From Dermanyssus gallinae (Eukaryota; Arthropoda; Arachnida; Mesostigmata; Dermanyssidae): DNA of 64,000 nt. Positions 35,049 through 46,712 of the stretch are shown piece by piece. How positions within the stretch are numbered: the stretch's first letter is position 1; each line of letters starts with the position of its first letter. The stretch spans positions 1 through 64,000 of the forward strand of contig QVRM01002447.1 of the NCBI GenBank assembly GCA_003439945.1, in the 5' to 3' direction. Made by a program: the position numbers and the translations under genes. Below the pieces are notes generated by a model. That model was not told the origin of the DNA and made no database searches. It saw only the letters and a program-made list of their open reading frames with translations.

Positions 35049-36069
35049 AAAGCACAGCGAGCATAATAAAATCTAATTGTGGCAAAACCTAACTGCACCG
35101 TATACGAACGATGGCGAAAATTACAGCAACAAAATGGCGAGTTTCTCACTCAACTACTCAAAGCCGCAAATTGTGTTCACGAGAAAACGTGGTACTTCCT
35201 ATTATACTGTGGTACTTCAAACGATAAATAGAAGCAAACGCGTGTGCTGCGGCGAAATTGCTGCTTTCAAAGGACCCAATAACTGCGGACATTTTGATTT
35301 CGAGAAAGAAACCCGTGAGAGACAACTAAAAACAGCGACCGACGACTAGAATAATGTTCGTAAGAGGGCACCAAACTTGGCGCAGGCCTAAAACAACCCC
35401 GGAGGACCCCCGGCGGTGGTTTAGCCACCTTGGCAACCCCCAACTCCTGCTCACCTGGCTCACAAGACACAGGACGTTTCAAAGTCACGGGAATTAAGCA
35501 AAGCAAATTTTTTGTTAACCTGACTCAATTGTGTACGATTTCATTATCGTCCATGTTTTAAAGATAAATTTGCATAGACAAATGAACTTAAAGGGTAATC
35601 ATTTAGAATAAAGTAAATTTGATTCGCGATTTTTATGAACCTTCGCAAAGCCATCAAAAGCAGGCAAACGTCCTGGTAAAATCTCGATTTTCTTCGATCA
35701 CTGTGTACTACTTTGATTTGATTTTCTGCCATAAAGCTACACTATCAAATCTGCACAATGCTACAGTACTCCTACGAAGTTTCGCAAATCAAACAAACAC
35801 AAACTTCCCGGTCTTTCCTCAGAGCAAGCAATCCTTCTTCATGATAATACGCAACCATCATGCACGTGATAATACACGTCTTCCTTGAAACCCAGACGAC
35901 CCTACAAAACTGTCATTGAAAGGTGTTGTAGCACACAACGGATTTGATGCCATGAGATTATCACATTTTGTACAACGTTTGAGAAGTTTGCAACGAAAAC
36001 GTTTCCATTCGGACGACGAAGTGAAGGAAACAGCGCCTTCAAAGAAGGGCATTCTTAAACAACAACATC

Positions 36070-36215
36070 TGACGGGCTGACCCTCAGCGAAGATTAACCG
36101 TCCACGGAACTGCTTTTTGCAGTGCTTCGTAAGACGGACCCCTTAAATAAAAAGTGCAACGGTGGGGCTCGAACCTGCGCACCTATGTGTCTCGTCCATT
36201 TGCGAGGCTCAGGCG
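36070..36215 (-). mobile_element. tRNA-derived SINE, minus-strand copy
   Basis: Reverse complement of the 6577 family. On the plus strand one reads GGGCTGACCCTCAGCGAAGA, the complement of ..TCTTGGCTGAGGGTCAGCCC, then GCAACGGTGGGGCTCGAACC containing the complement of the B-box. It lies in the sense direction of ACADS in intron 2. The 5' end is diverged past GCGAGGCTCAGGCG. Confidence 0.8.
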
Positions 36216-36583
36216 AGTGCACGACGCCGCGGAGCTCGACAGATAACATCAACCTCAAAGAACAAGCCTTAATAATTCTACACCATGAGCATGTATACAT
36301 TGGTCTGTGGCCGAAACGGTGGGACTACTGTCTGAACATTTATAGCGATTTCTAATACATGTATAATACACGCATTACTGTTTCTCTTATTGTCCACATG
36401 AGAAAAACCTTTATATATACATATATACAATTTAAGTCACTTTAAGTTAAGCTATATATATATATATATATACGGACACGGGCGATAATCTTTTCTGCAA
36501 AATTCCCTGAATAGTTACAATTGTTTAAATGATGTAATTATGGAAATTTTAAGCTCAATGAAGAATTACTGAATTAAAAAAAA

Positions 36584-36587
<4 letters not shown>

Positions 36588-36638
<51 letters not shown>
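36588..36638. repeat. (TA)n microsatellite
   Basis: About 50 bp of TA after an A-rich run, in ACADS intron 2. Confidence 0.9.
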
Positions 36639-36641
<3 letters not shown>

Positions 36642-37074
36642 AGTCTTTACGTCAGGCACGCATGAAGTTAATTGTAGATTCCTAACCTTATTTAATGCCA
36701 GTTCTTCTTAAATCGTTACATTCGTACTGACAGAACCAAATACATTAAGCAACCTGACAGATTCGTTGAATAACTAAGACTCGTCTCACTTTGCGAGCAA
36801 GATTAGTTCAAACTCGTAACAGCGAACGCACATTCGAGTAGCCTCCTCCGCTATTTAGTCTAAAATAACTTCACTGCAAACTGTTGCTGAGCACAGTTTT
36901 GTCTAAAACGAAGTAAGTGCAATTAGAGAAAATCCCACAATCGAGAATTCATATCTAACAAAATGTTGCATAACAGGTCTAGACAGTTGCAAACATATTT
37001 TTGGTAATAGGAGCAATCGAATAAAATGTAAATGCACTGTCACCGTAAAGTGAAAAACACTTAAAAAGGCTTAC

Positions 37075-37190
37075 TCCAGTTCCGGCGCACCCTTTTGAAA
37101 TTTCCTCAATAGCGATCGAATACGATAAAGTGTCCAAACCGGATCCTCCGTGTTCTTCTGGAATGTGAACGCCCATCAGCCCTAGTTCGC
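37075..37190 (-). CDS. ACADS: ACADS exon 2
   Basis: 116 nt, completing a split Gly codon and leaving in phase 0; acceptor CTATTTGCAG, donor GTAAGC. Encodes ELGLMGVHIPEEHGGSGLDT, then LSYSIAIEEISKGCAGTG. Human SCAD reads [20 protein letters not shown] and LAYAIAMEEISRGCASTG. This is the N-terminal helical domain of the enzyme. Confidence 0.97.
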
Positions 37191-39169
37191 CTGCAAATAG
37201 ATAAAAAAAATGATACATATATATTATAGATGAGGAGAGTTGAGGCTAATAATAGAGAACTTTTTGAATTATCACAGTCGGTTCACTCGTTCATTTATTA
37301 GATTGATATTTAAGTTGAAAATGTTTGCGACAATGAATCGACAATCGATAAGACATAGACCGTGGTGGAAGCCGTGTGCTGCGAACGCCAAGATCAGAAG
37401 CCCATACCTTTCCCCTGCACTCTGCCAAGTATGCAGATATGAGGTCGAAAACAAATTAATGATAATGCAACGGTGATTCCTAAATAGGTAAACTTACTAT
37501 TAATTTTTTTTATATATATAGATGAATATTAGCTTGACATGTCTACCTAAGAAAACTGTGTGCAGTTCTCCGTTCATAAGTTGTTGTTTCAAAACACGAC
37601 TCCCCCGAACTAAACTACCTACTCAGTGGATCAACACTGCTAACTGTCAGTGTGACGCGGAATCTTAAAGTCTTAAACTCGACGGGCCAACGTTCTCAAC
37701 AAATGTCAAATAGCTAGTCAGAGCAGCGTCTATACTTATAAATATGTTGTTTCGCTGTTTCGTTGTTAACAAACGTACCGTGTATATTCGTGTGCACGAA
37801 TCGATTGCTCAATTCAAACATTTATACTGTTTACCTACCGTACAACACCCACATTTGTGAAAGTACAAAAAACGTCCGATTTGTGAAAGCGTCCGATTGA
37901 AGGTAAGATTAAAGAGACTCCGCAGAAGATACGACCTCGAATCGAACGATTTCGTTTAACCGCCCTTAATGAATACACTCAGAAGTAATCACAAACGGGT
38001 TCTAGTTCAACTTGAAAACGAGAACCTTATTGAATCGCTTTTTCGAATTGCGGCAGAACAGTCGCAGAAGCCAAATAATGTATTTGCTGTTACGCCTGCT
38101 GTGTAGCCAGAGATATATTCACAAAAGAGCGACTGCGTAGGCCCCTCCCCCACTACCCATCATTCTTCCTCATCCTCTATAATAAAAAAGTTTCTATTCT
38201 ATCAACCATGTATTCCTAAAAATCAAAACGAATAGATCTGGAAAATTATATTTAATATTCACCACAAGTACTGAATTATTTGTTGCCAGGCCGACCTTGC
38301 CATTACTTAATCCATCACTAGTTACTAGAATCCTTAACTGTTGAAGCGACATTTCTTAGCTTATACAGAAAAATGCATGCCCAAGGCAACGTCTTCAAAA
38401 GGCCTTCAACCTAAGTAAATTTCATTTGAGATTTTGTTGAAATATCACACCTAGATACTTACAACTGAAACTTTCCCTAATATAAGAGCAATTGCGGACT
38501 GCAAGTCGAATTATATCTGATGAGGCTAATGAATAGAATTATAACTGAGAGTAATCCTGGCACCTTATCACTGGACAGGTTATGGGTGCGAAGCATATAT
38601 CCAACGAAATATTTGATGCAACTTTTGGCATAGTGCAGCAGTGACATTATGAGAATAAAGGATTTTTGTGACTTGTTTAAGATTGATCTCGAATACATTA
38701 TTTTAACTATAAACGTAATGTGATCTACACGCAGCCAAAAATCAACATCTAAGCAAGTACTGTGAGAAATAACTTATGCGAGGCTTGGTTGTCTCGACGT
38801 GTTAGTATGGTTCTATTGTACGGCAGTGAACAATCTAGCCAGATCCGCAATCAACGATCTCATTGGATCTGAGCAGACGACTTAGGAACTACATTATTAT
38901 TCGGACCCCACGTACAACATTGTCTATAATTTTGGTTCTATACTAAATGTTGATTGGTTTGACCCGACTACGTTCAGAACACATTCAACTATGTCTATCA
39001 AGCCATATTTTCTGCTTCTCTAGACCTTCATTTTCTTCGGCTCGGGCAATTATCACGTATGTAAGATTGTTACTACCATATTTATTGGATAACAATAAAA
39101 ACATTTATATTACGGTTAGCGATGGCTTTGCTCTTGAATTATGTTATTTAAAAGGTGTGTTGCGGAGCA

Positions 39170-39170
<1 letters not shown>

Positions 39171-39222
<52 letters not shown>
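39171..39222. repeat. (TA)n microsatellite
   Basis: About 50 bp of TA in ACADS intron 1. Confidence 0.9.
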
Positions 39223-39224
<2 letters not shown>

Positions 39225-39835
39225 GGCGTTTCTTATTTAACCTTCGCTTTATTATTCATTGCAGTGCGTTTTTATAATCAATATAGGAAAGTAGATCGCT
39301 ACTATAGGACGGATGCTGGCTGAACGCGGTTGAGAGGCAATGGATATTTTATCCAACACTATGTTTGTAGCATCTATTTACATTGAGAAGTGAGGTTAGG
39401 ACAGCCGAGGACTTTGCCAAAAAGGATAGAAAGCACGCGGCTCTACGAGGACCTCGTAAATAGCCACAACCAGCGTGCGCTTTTAACTTTACGTGTAATC
39501 AAATCTATATTGCACATGATGAACGTTCCGGCGATCTATGCGTAACGCAACTGCGGTTATGCACCAGGATGGACTATGTTTTCTGCATGAACTTTCCTAC
39601 GAAACAGCCACTTCATCAACCTGGACATAGAATCGCCAGCCAAAGCTACGTTCAGCGCTAATGTGATGGCATTTGTATTTCGGTCAAGTTAATTCCGGCC
39701 CGACAGAGGAGATCTCTATAGCTTCCTGCTTTTCTAAAAATCAAATTCTAAAAAAAATCAAATATACATAACACAAACTTCCAATCGCCTTTATGGCGGT
39801 GAAGATACCGTAGTCATATAGTCACGAAGTTATTT

Positions 39836-40130
39836 ATATTTAGATTTATATTTATATGGATATGTATATTATATTAGATTTATATTGATAGGGATATGAG
39901 AGTTATGAGTATATTTATAGTATAGTTATATTGAGATTATATGTATAGTTTTAGATGATATTAATTGATATTTATATTAATTATATTATATATTATATTT
40001 ATATTTAATTTATATTATATTTATATTTATATTTATATTTATATTTATATTTATATTTATATTTATATTTATATTATATTATATTTATATTTATATTATA
40101 TTTATATTTATACGTATATACGTATATACT
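39836..40130. repeat. ATATTT hexanucleotide satellite-like tract
   Basis: About 295 bp of A/T-only sequence built from ATATTT and variants, most regular at 40015-40078. It begins within a few bases of the exon 1 splice donor on the intron side. Confidence 0.9.
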
Positions 40131-40133
40131 TAC

Positions 40134-40390
40134 CGAGTTTCTTGATAATCTCCTTGGGAAAAATCTTGTTTTCGTCATTGTAGTGCGGCCACTGGCTTGA
40201 TCTCGTTCTCGACAAAGTCGCGACACATCTGCTGCAGCATGCGGTGTTCCTCGGACAGGCCGCAGAAGTATCCTCGCGAGCCCGTTGGAGGCCCGAGTCC
40301 GAACGCAAGCTTGGAGGACCCCGCTGCTGTTGCCGTCGCGGCCGTCGTCCGTGTTGTGAGGCGCAAAGCCAACACCCCCGATCGCATCAT
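40134..40390 (-). CDS. ACADS: ACADS exon 1 with start codon; contains a one-base frame break
   Basis: ATG at 40388-40390, directly followed by a second ATG. The first 40 or so residues are rich in Arg, Thr, Ala and Ser without acidic residues (MMRSGVLALRLTTRTTAATA), as expected of a mitochondrial targeting peptide. Then come GLSEEHRMLQQMCRDFVENE and IKPVAAL, matching the human [20 protein letters not shown] region. Soon after, the frame meets TGA at 40175-40177. The homology (DENKIFPKEIIKKLG) continues in another frame up to the donor. Dropping one base between 40177 and 40184 restores a gap-free alignment. Other upstream ATGs exist but add low-complexity sequence. Confidence 0.93.
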
Positions 40391-40789
40391 GGTGCTTCGC
40401 ACATTCAAATTCCCCACATATCGGCAGGCAGGCAGGCAGGTAGGTAGGTACGGCATGTCCGTCGGAAAGTACCAGAAGCAGAATGAGCGTGATGTAGTGA
40501 ATTGACACTGAGTTTTTTGAGGTAGTACCCCCCCCCCCCTCCCGTTCGATATCGAGGTAGCATGCATTCTTTGGCATCTTCTATGATATGATGAGCTACA
40601 CACAGCACTGCATAGCTAGGTAGCTAGCCGATGGCTCTATGTACTGGCACAGAGAATGACCTAGACATGACTACCAAAATCTCTACTCTACCAACCTCTA
40701 TTCTCTTCTAGCCTACGATGTGTTGTTGTTGTTCGGCACGATTTAGAACGAGGCGAACCACTATAACATAATCCTGCTGCATAGTGACC

Positions 40790-40825
<36 letters not shown>

Positions 40826-42676
40826 TGTGCTTAAGAGAGGAGGAATCATGCTTCTGAGCTAATGTGTTCTACTGGCCATGACAACAGCAATATTGATAGT
40901 AACAAATATTTTCCGCTAAAATGTTAAAAAATTGCTTAAAACATGTTCATGGTAAAGAATTATTTAAAACAAATACGCACTAGAAATATGCACTATTTAT
41001 GTTAGCTTGACGAAAAGATTAGCGAAAATGCCATAGGAAATTCAAAATTGCAGAAGACAGATCTTCATTGAAGTATCGCGCACAATCGTTTTTCAGTATT
41101 GCACTTATACGGTTGATTTACAGATGTGTAGAAATAATGAAATTTACCATCTCGACTGCAATAAGTATTGCTCACCATTATATCATTAATTGCGTGTAGA
41201 CCTCTAGCGTAATAAACATAAAAAAGCACGTATACAAGCTAGGGTTGTGTTACTAAAATGTATTTGTACTACACCGATCGTAAATTTAGGAGATCATAGT
41301 GCATAGCTACAAACTATACTGAGTTCAAATAATAATGTTAAAGTTCTACCTGATAGTTCGGTGCGTTTGGTCAGGGTTGATTAGTGAAGTAGTGCGATAT
41401 TTTGTTGTTGGCTTTCTTTGGCCTCAGGCCTGATCCGCTCTCTGTCCGGTTTCTTGCCAATGCGGGTGCACCCACCTGTAATTGAAAAGCTATTTAAGAA
41501 AATAAACACTAAGCCAATAATGCTAGTAATCATATAAATAATACCGCGTCATATAAATAATATATATATATAGAACTTGTAATCACATGTACCACCGGCA
41601 GCAGGTAGTCATTTTGCAAAAGACTTGCATAACTTACTCCAATCATTTCCCACTTTATGTTACAGATACAAGTTTTTTTAAACAAGATCTGTCGCCTTGA
41701 ACCTGGGCCTGAACGTGCATCTTATATATATATATATATATAGTCACGTTCACTGTCATATAAAGCAATGGTTCAATGAATATTCATTGATCTATTGATA
41801 TATATATAGATATTTATCGTGGTTCAATTAATATATATATATATATATATATTTTTTATATATATATATATACTCATAAATGTATACACGAGACCGGATT
41901 GGCAACATATTTAAAAAAAAATAGTACTCTAAATTTATAAATTGAACCGAAACCACTAAGATTTCGGAAGATTATTTTGGTTTGTTTTGCCTAGATGCAC
42001 CGATTTCACGTATATTGGTGATAACAATTCACGTATATTGGTGACAACATTTATTGTCTGAGTCTGGCTCAAAGAAGTAAATAAAATGAGGTGCGGCGGA
42101 ACTGGATATATCTATTGGATTGGTTGTGACAGTCTTGGCCGATATTTTATGTGTCAAAAGACTGGCAGCAAAGTTCGTTCAAAAAAGTTTAATTCTCTGC
42201 AAAGAATGCCCGTCGGGAAATGCCCGAACTGAACATTTATGCGGTAGCACAAAACTCTCTGTATTGCCTTGGATTGTGATTACAGGACACGAGTAATGAG
42301 TATATGGTTACGACTACGAAAGCAAAGCGCAATTCTTCCAGTGGTGCTTCTAAGAATCAAAGACATTCAGACAGAGCAGACTGAACACCAAAATACTTTT
42401 GACTGTTATATTCAACTACAAAGGAATCATCGCATTTCTTGCCATCTGGTCATACGGTCAAAGAATACCACCGCTAAATTTTATAAGGAGTACTACCGCT
42501 AAATTTAAATAAAATTAACCGGAGCTAGGGTCGATGTTACGTGTTCCTAGTTCCAGCGATAAAAAAAAACTATTTGAAAAGACAACGTTTTTAGTCGAGG
42601 ACATAAGGAAAACTTCGAAGAAGCAACTCAACTTGATTCCGAAAGACGGACTTGAAAATGTTTCGATCCTACCTCA

Positions 42677-42718
<42 letters not shown>

Positions 42719-43680
42719 GCTATTGTATTCGAATATAAGCAAGAGGAGACACATCGCCTTACTGGTGTTGCTCTGTTTAGCACCGAAACAAAAGTAATAA
42801 GAAAATTATACGTTCTTGTACTAAATATTGTACCGTATACAGAGAAATACAGAGTGCACGAGTTAGAGGGTGACGTATAGAGGCATCGGTCCGATTCGGC
42901 GCCCAGCCTTATCGGAAAACATCGGCGATAGCAAATATCTTCGTATGACAAAGCCAACAGCAATGAGGACGAAAGCGGTCGTATAATTTCATCCAGAAAT
43001 GTGCATAGCTGCCTATATAAATCATTGCCATCATCATCATCATTAAAAAAACAACCTTCGCAGTACAGAGGCTGTATGCTTTCGAGTGTAAATGCACGTA
43101 CTTATGAATAAAGCTTTGTGTTTCATTCATTCATTCATCATAATCATGATGATAGCGGAATTCTTACAGTTAGTCGCCTACTAAAACGACTTCCTTAGTT
43201 GCTACCTACAGCCTCGACGGTAAAAATGTGCAATACAATAAAGTATACCTAACACCTCGCTGTACATTCTCATTTTACATATTTTCTCTCTCTCTCTCTC
43301 TCTTCTCACACATCTCGTCTTCCGTCGTTCAACCATCAAACGAAAGTTAGACATCACCCATCGACGACCAGACTTTAGACAACAAGACAATGCTATTTCG
43401 TGCTACTCAAATAATGCTACTCCATCAATTTTATGTAAACAATACTAACTATCTTCTCTCGAGTATCTAACGCGTTGCACTCTAAACGGGAAAGCTCGCC
43501 CATTCATGTATTGGTCGTGTCCTGCAAAGCTCTTTCTTCCCTACAAGCTTTCCTCAGCAACAAGTTTTCTATATTCGACTAAGTCATCATCTATACGCAA
43601 CTGACAACCGCTATTCACACGCGTTTTTATTTATTTACTACTATTACTCCAATACATTAACATCTGCAAATATTAGTAAA
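40391..43680. other. Region upstream of ACADS, no gene recognised
   Basis: The first 200 bp should hold the ACADS 5' untranslated region and promoter; I see GGCA/GGTA tetranucleotides at 40422-40448 and a C run at 40529-40540 but no clear TATA element. Further right are (TA)n tracts at 40792-40823, 41831-41872 and 42677-42717, a direct repeat around CACGTATATTGGTGA at about 42008 and 42032, and a (CT)n run near 43287-43303. Confidence 0.5.
42677..42717. repeat. (TA)n microsatellite
   Basis: About 40 bp of TA. Confidence 0.9.
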
Positions 43681-43785
43681 ACGACGCATTTTGCAAGGAA
43701 TGTATCGCGCCGGGATTGAACCTGCGGCCAATGCAATGCACAGCTACCCCTAACACTCTGACCACTTTTCCTGCCAGTCGACTCC
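43625..43785 (-). mobile_element. tRNA-derived SINE or tRNA-like sequence, third type
   Basis: On the minus strand: GGCAGGAAAAGTGGTCAGAG, then TGTTAGGGGTAGCTGTGCAT, and a B-box GGTTCAATCCCGGCGCG. A-box-like and B-box-like motifs are spaced as in a tRNA. Downstream, the sequence ends in an A-rich stretch (AAATAAATAAAAACG near 43625-43640). I cannot fold a full cloverleaf, so a SINE head is more likely than a working tRNA gene. No flanking duplication was found. Confidence 0.55.
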
Positions 43786-43892
43786 CGTCGGATAGACAGA
43801 ATACGAAATCTTGTTCTTTGCAGCTTAGTTTATGTTGCCACGGTGGTGATGTGCACGCCAATTGTTAAAACAACTTGGTAAAAAAAAATCCA

Positions 43893-43900
43893 AAACAATT

Positions 43901-43938
<38 letters not shown>

Positions 43939-43946
43939 AATTGTTT
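43893..43946. repeat. 54-bp perfect palindrome with a (TA)n centre
   Basis: AAACAATTGTTT stands at both ends (43893-43904 and 43935-43946) with pure TA repeat between. Because both the arms and the centre are self-complementary, the whole block is one palindrome able to form a cruciform. Confidence 0.9.
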
Positions 43947-45301
43947 ATATGTGAGTACCGAAAGCTGTACAGCAAGTTCCTCAAGGTTGTTACGTGCTGT
44001 GTCAGTGCTCAGTTGTTGTAACTTTTTCAACAAGAGAGCAAACTCATATGAAACAAGGCAGAGCTTATGGCAAGCGACCAATAATAGATGAAGCAGTCGT
44101 CGCTAGATCGCGCCGTAACACTCACACAGGTAGGTGCCCTGGGCTTTCTAAAACTCAGCGAGATGCGTGCGCATAGGTGACGAGATTGTGTCAAGAGTTA
44201 GACTCGCTTAGCGCCTGTTGTTTATTTTTTTTTTAGTTTTTGCCACTGCTAGGTTACGCAGCGGCTAGTGTTGTCACGGTGCAGTGATTGGTGCGGCGCC
44301 TTGGTGAGTGCCGGAAATTGCAATTGCAAATAGCAAAGCCCCCTTGTTGTGAAGTGTGTCCAGTGCCCAGTTGTCATTTTTTTTGCAGCAGCAGCAGAGG
44401 TTGCATTTATGTACACGACACGACAACCCTTATGGATAAAGGCCTGCCAAGGCTTCTATAGCAACAGAGCAACCAAGTGGTCTCTGACCCAGTGCGCGTA
44501 TATAACACTCACTACACGGGACGGCAAAAACAAGGGATATCCAATAAAGGTCATGTGTCCATCAATTAAAGCAGAAGCACCAGCAGCAGCAGCTGCCTGG
44601 AGTCGCTAAGCCGAATGACGCAGCAAAGCGAGGTGGAACACTGGAATCTTCTCGAAATGTCGCCGTTGTTAACAGATAGCAGCTCCTGCCTAGGTAACAA
44701 CCGCCGTTTGTCAAGTTTCGTCGAGTGTGCAAGATTCATCTCGGTAAAAAAAATTTGCATTGCTACTGCCACCATCCGTCGGAGCGCAACGAACAAAACA
44801 TTATGAAAGACCCAATAGTCTGTGGGTAATAATATCTCACTTAAAGGATTACCTTTCAGCGTACGAATGATCAAAATGACGCTGAAAAAGTTCAGCTTTT
44901 CTATCACGCCTAGTAAGGGAGACATGGTAGGAGACATCTCGTCACTGGCCTCGACACACCGAGATCACTGAGGGTTTTTTATTACTTAGAAAACTATCAT
45001 TCGAAGTAACGGATCGAAGCACAGGGTCAACGCACCATTTGGGTATCACGTCAAGACGCGAGTGATGTATCCGTTCAATTTGCCCCTTTGTTTGTGTATA
45101 GGAATCGCCTACAACGGACTATTAAAAGTAAATTTGCGAAACTGAGCCCTAATTTTAACCTGTTCTAAATTTTAATCTGCCCTGTTTCAATTCTAATCGG
45201 ACCGTGTCAGACTTCGTTTCCTTGATGCACTAGTTGGTAAACTGCTACCCGGCGCAACTAGATCTTTGCTTGCACAATGTTATTGATTGATACATAATTC
45301 G

Positions 45302-45338
<37 letters not shown>

Positions 45339-45941
45339 AAACAAACACACGGCTTGAAAAACTTTTCGTTGTACTTGGTAGGCGCAACGGAATCTTTTTA
45401 AAGTAGTATTTACAATTCAGAATGGAAAACTAACAGTGGAGTGCACATACAACATACAAATATTTCTATTGTGTATTTTTCTCATTCATTCGCTCAGTCC
45501 ATCTGCTCTCTAAACTATAAATTTACAAAAAGGATATTTGTGAGACCATCTTACGTGTTCTCAGTATCACTACTTCTGTGGCTGCCTTCATGGTTAGAAA
45601 TATTACCGCTATTTGTTTTTAACTATTTTAACGATTGTAAAGTCAAAGCCATCTTTTATGTATATTCCGTTAAGTTCTCATTTGATACGTAATCAGAATA
45701 CTCACGAAATACGAAACGGTGGTGGAAAAAATCATTTTTTTTTATTTTGCCTACAATTAAAAAATTAGATTCTTCTAACCAATACCTACTGCTACTTTGT
45801 CTTGTGGCTGGCGCTAATTGTAGCGAGTGCCAAAAAAAATAGTTTTGTTTGTTTTTCATTCTCTCTCTCTATAATGTACATACATAATACATATTTTCTA
45901 GTTTATATCTCAGGTATTGCGAGATACCTGAGTTTCCGTGT

Positions 45942-45996
<55 letters not shown>

Positions 45997-46712
45997 TTCT
46001 AAAATATCATTCGTAAAGACTCAATACGTAAAAGAGGTCCCTAGGAAGCATGTAAATTCCTGTGATAATACACATCTAACACCTCTAGCCGCACTGCAGT
46101 TTATAGCTTACTCTCCACAAAGGCAGTCGATGTGTTTGGCAGCACCGAGATAATGTAATTTTTCTCTCGAAAATAGCATATTTGATTAAGTTCACGCAAA
46201 ATTATGTTCTGCGTATTTGTAAGGTAGTTGACGCATACGAAGACGTCCTCAGTCAATGCTTGAATAGTTTGCCTTCTCTGAGAGATGGCAAGAAATATCG
46301 AGAGGTGCACGAATATATGTAAATTCGTTTTTGACAATACTCTTCCCTTCAATTAATGCTGCAGCATTCATTGAATGGAAGAGTATTTTCGCAGCAACCG
46401 TTGAGACAACAATAGGAATCGCAAAAAGAACGACATATGACCGTAGCGTTTACCGAGAAGGTTGAACGGACCACTAATTTAGAAATGGTACCCTATATGA
46501 CAATGCGAATGGAGGCCACAAAGGTTTGCGCCCATGCCAATGCACTCATGTTCTAACCCTAATCCCTCAGGTTTAGCTTACCCATGGGGTGCTACCTACG
46601 CAAGTGCGAGCCTCTTGGCACGGCTACAACGAGAAAGTTCTTGGTCACCGTCCTGTCCATTGCTCTTCATTAACGCGTACGCCTTACAATGTATTGTATA
46701 CACATACATACA
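43947..46712. other. Intergenic stretch, no gene recognised
   Basis: Holds (TA)n at 45303-45336 and 45943-45992 and a short CAG run at 44385-44396. Open frames of 60-120 codons have no domain I recognise. Confidence 0.5.
45943..45992. repeat. (TA)n microsatellite
   Basis: About 48 bp of TA followed by CATATATT. Confidence 0.9.

Larger units (their letters stand above)
33829..37074 (-). other. ACADS intron 2
   Basis: 3.2 kb, donor GTAAGC. Holds the 24-bp minisatellite at 34110, a LINE RT fragment (34330-34910), a SINE on the minus strand (36070-36215) and (TA)n tracts at 35017-35043, 36449-36472 and 36588-36638. Confidence 0.85.
37191..40133 (-). other. ACADS intron 1
   Basis: 2.9 kb, donor GTAAGT. 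Starts almost directly with a 300-bp ATATTT-type tract (39836-40130) and also holds (TA)n at 39171-39222. The remainder is unique AT-rich sequence with no exon I can see. Confidence 0.85.
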
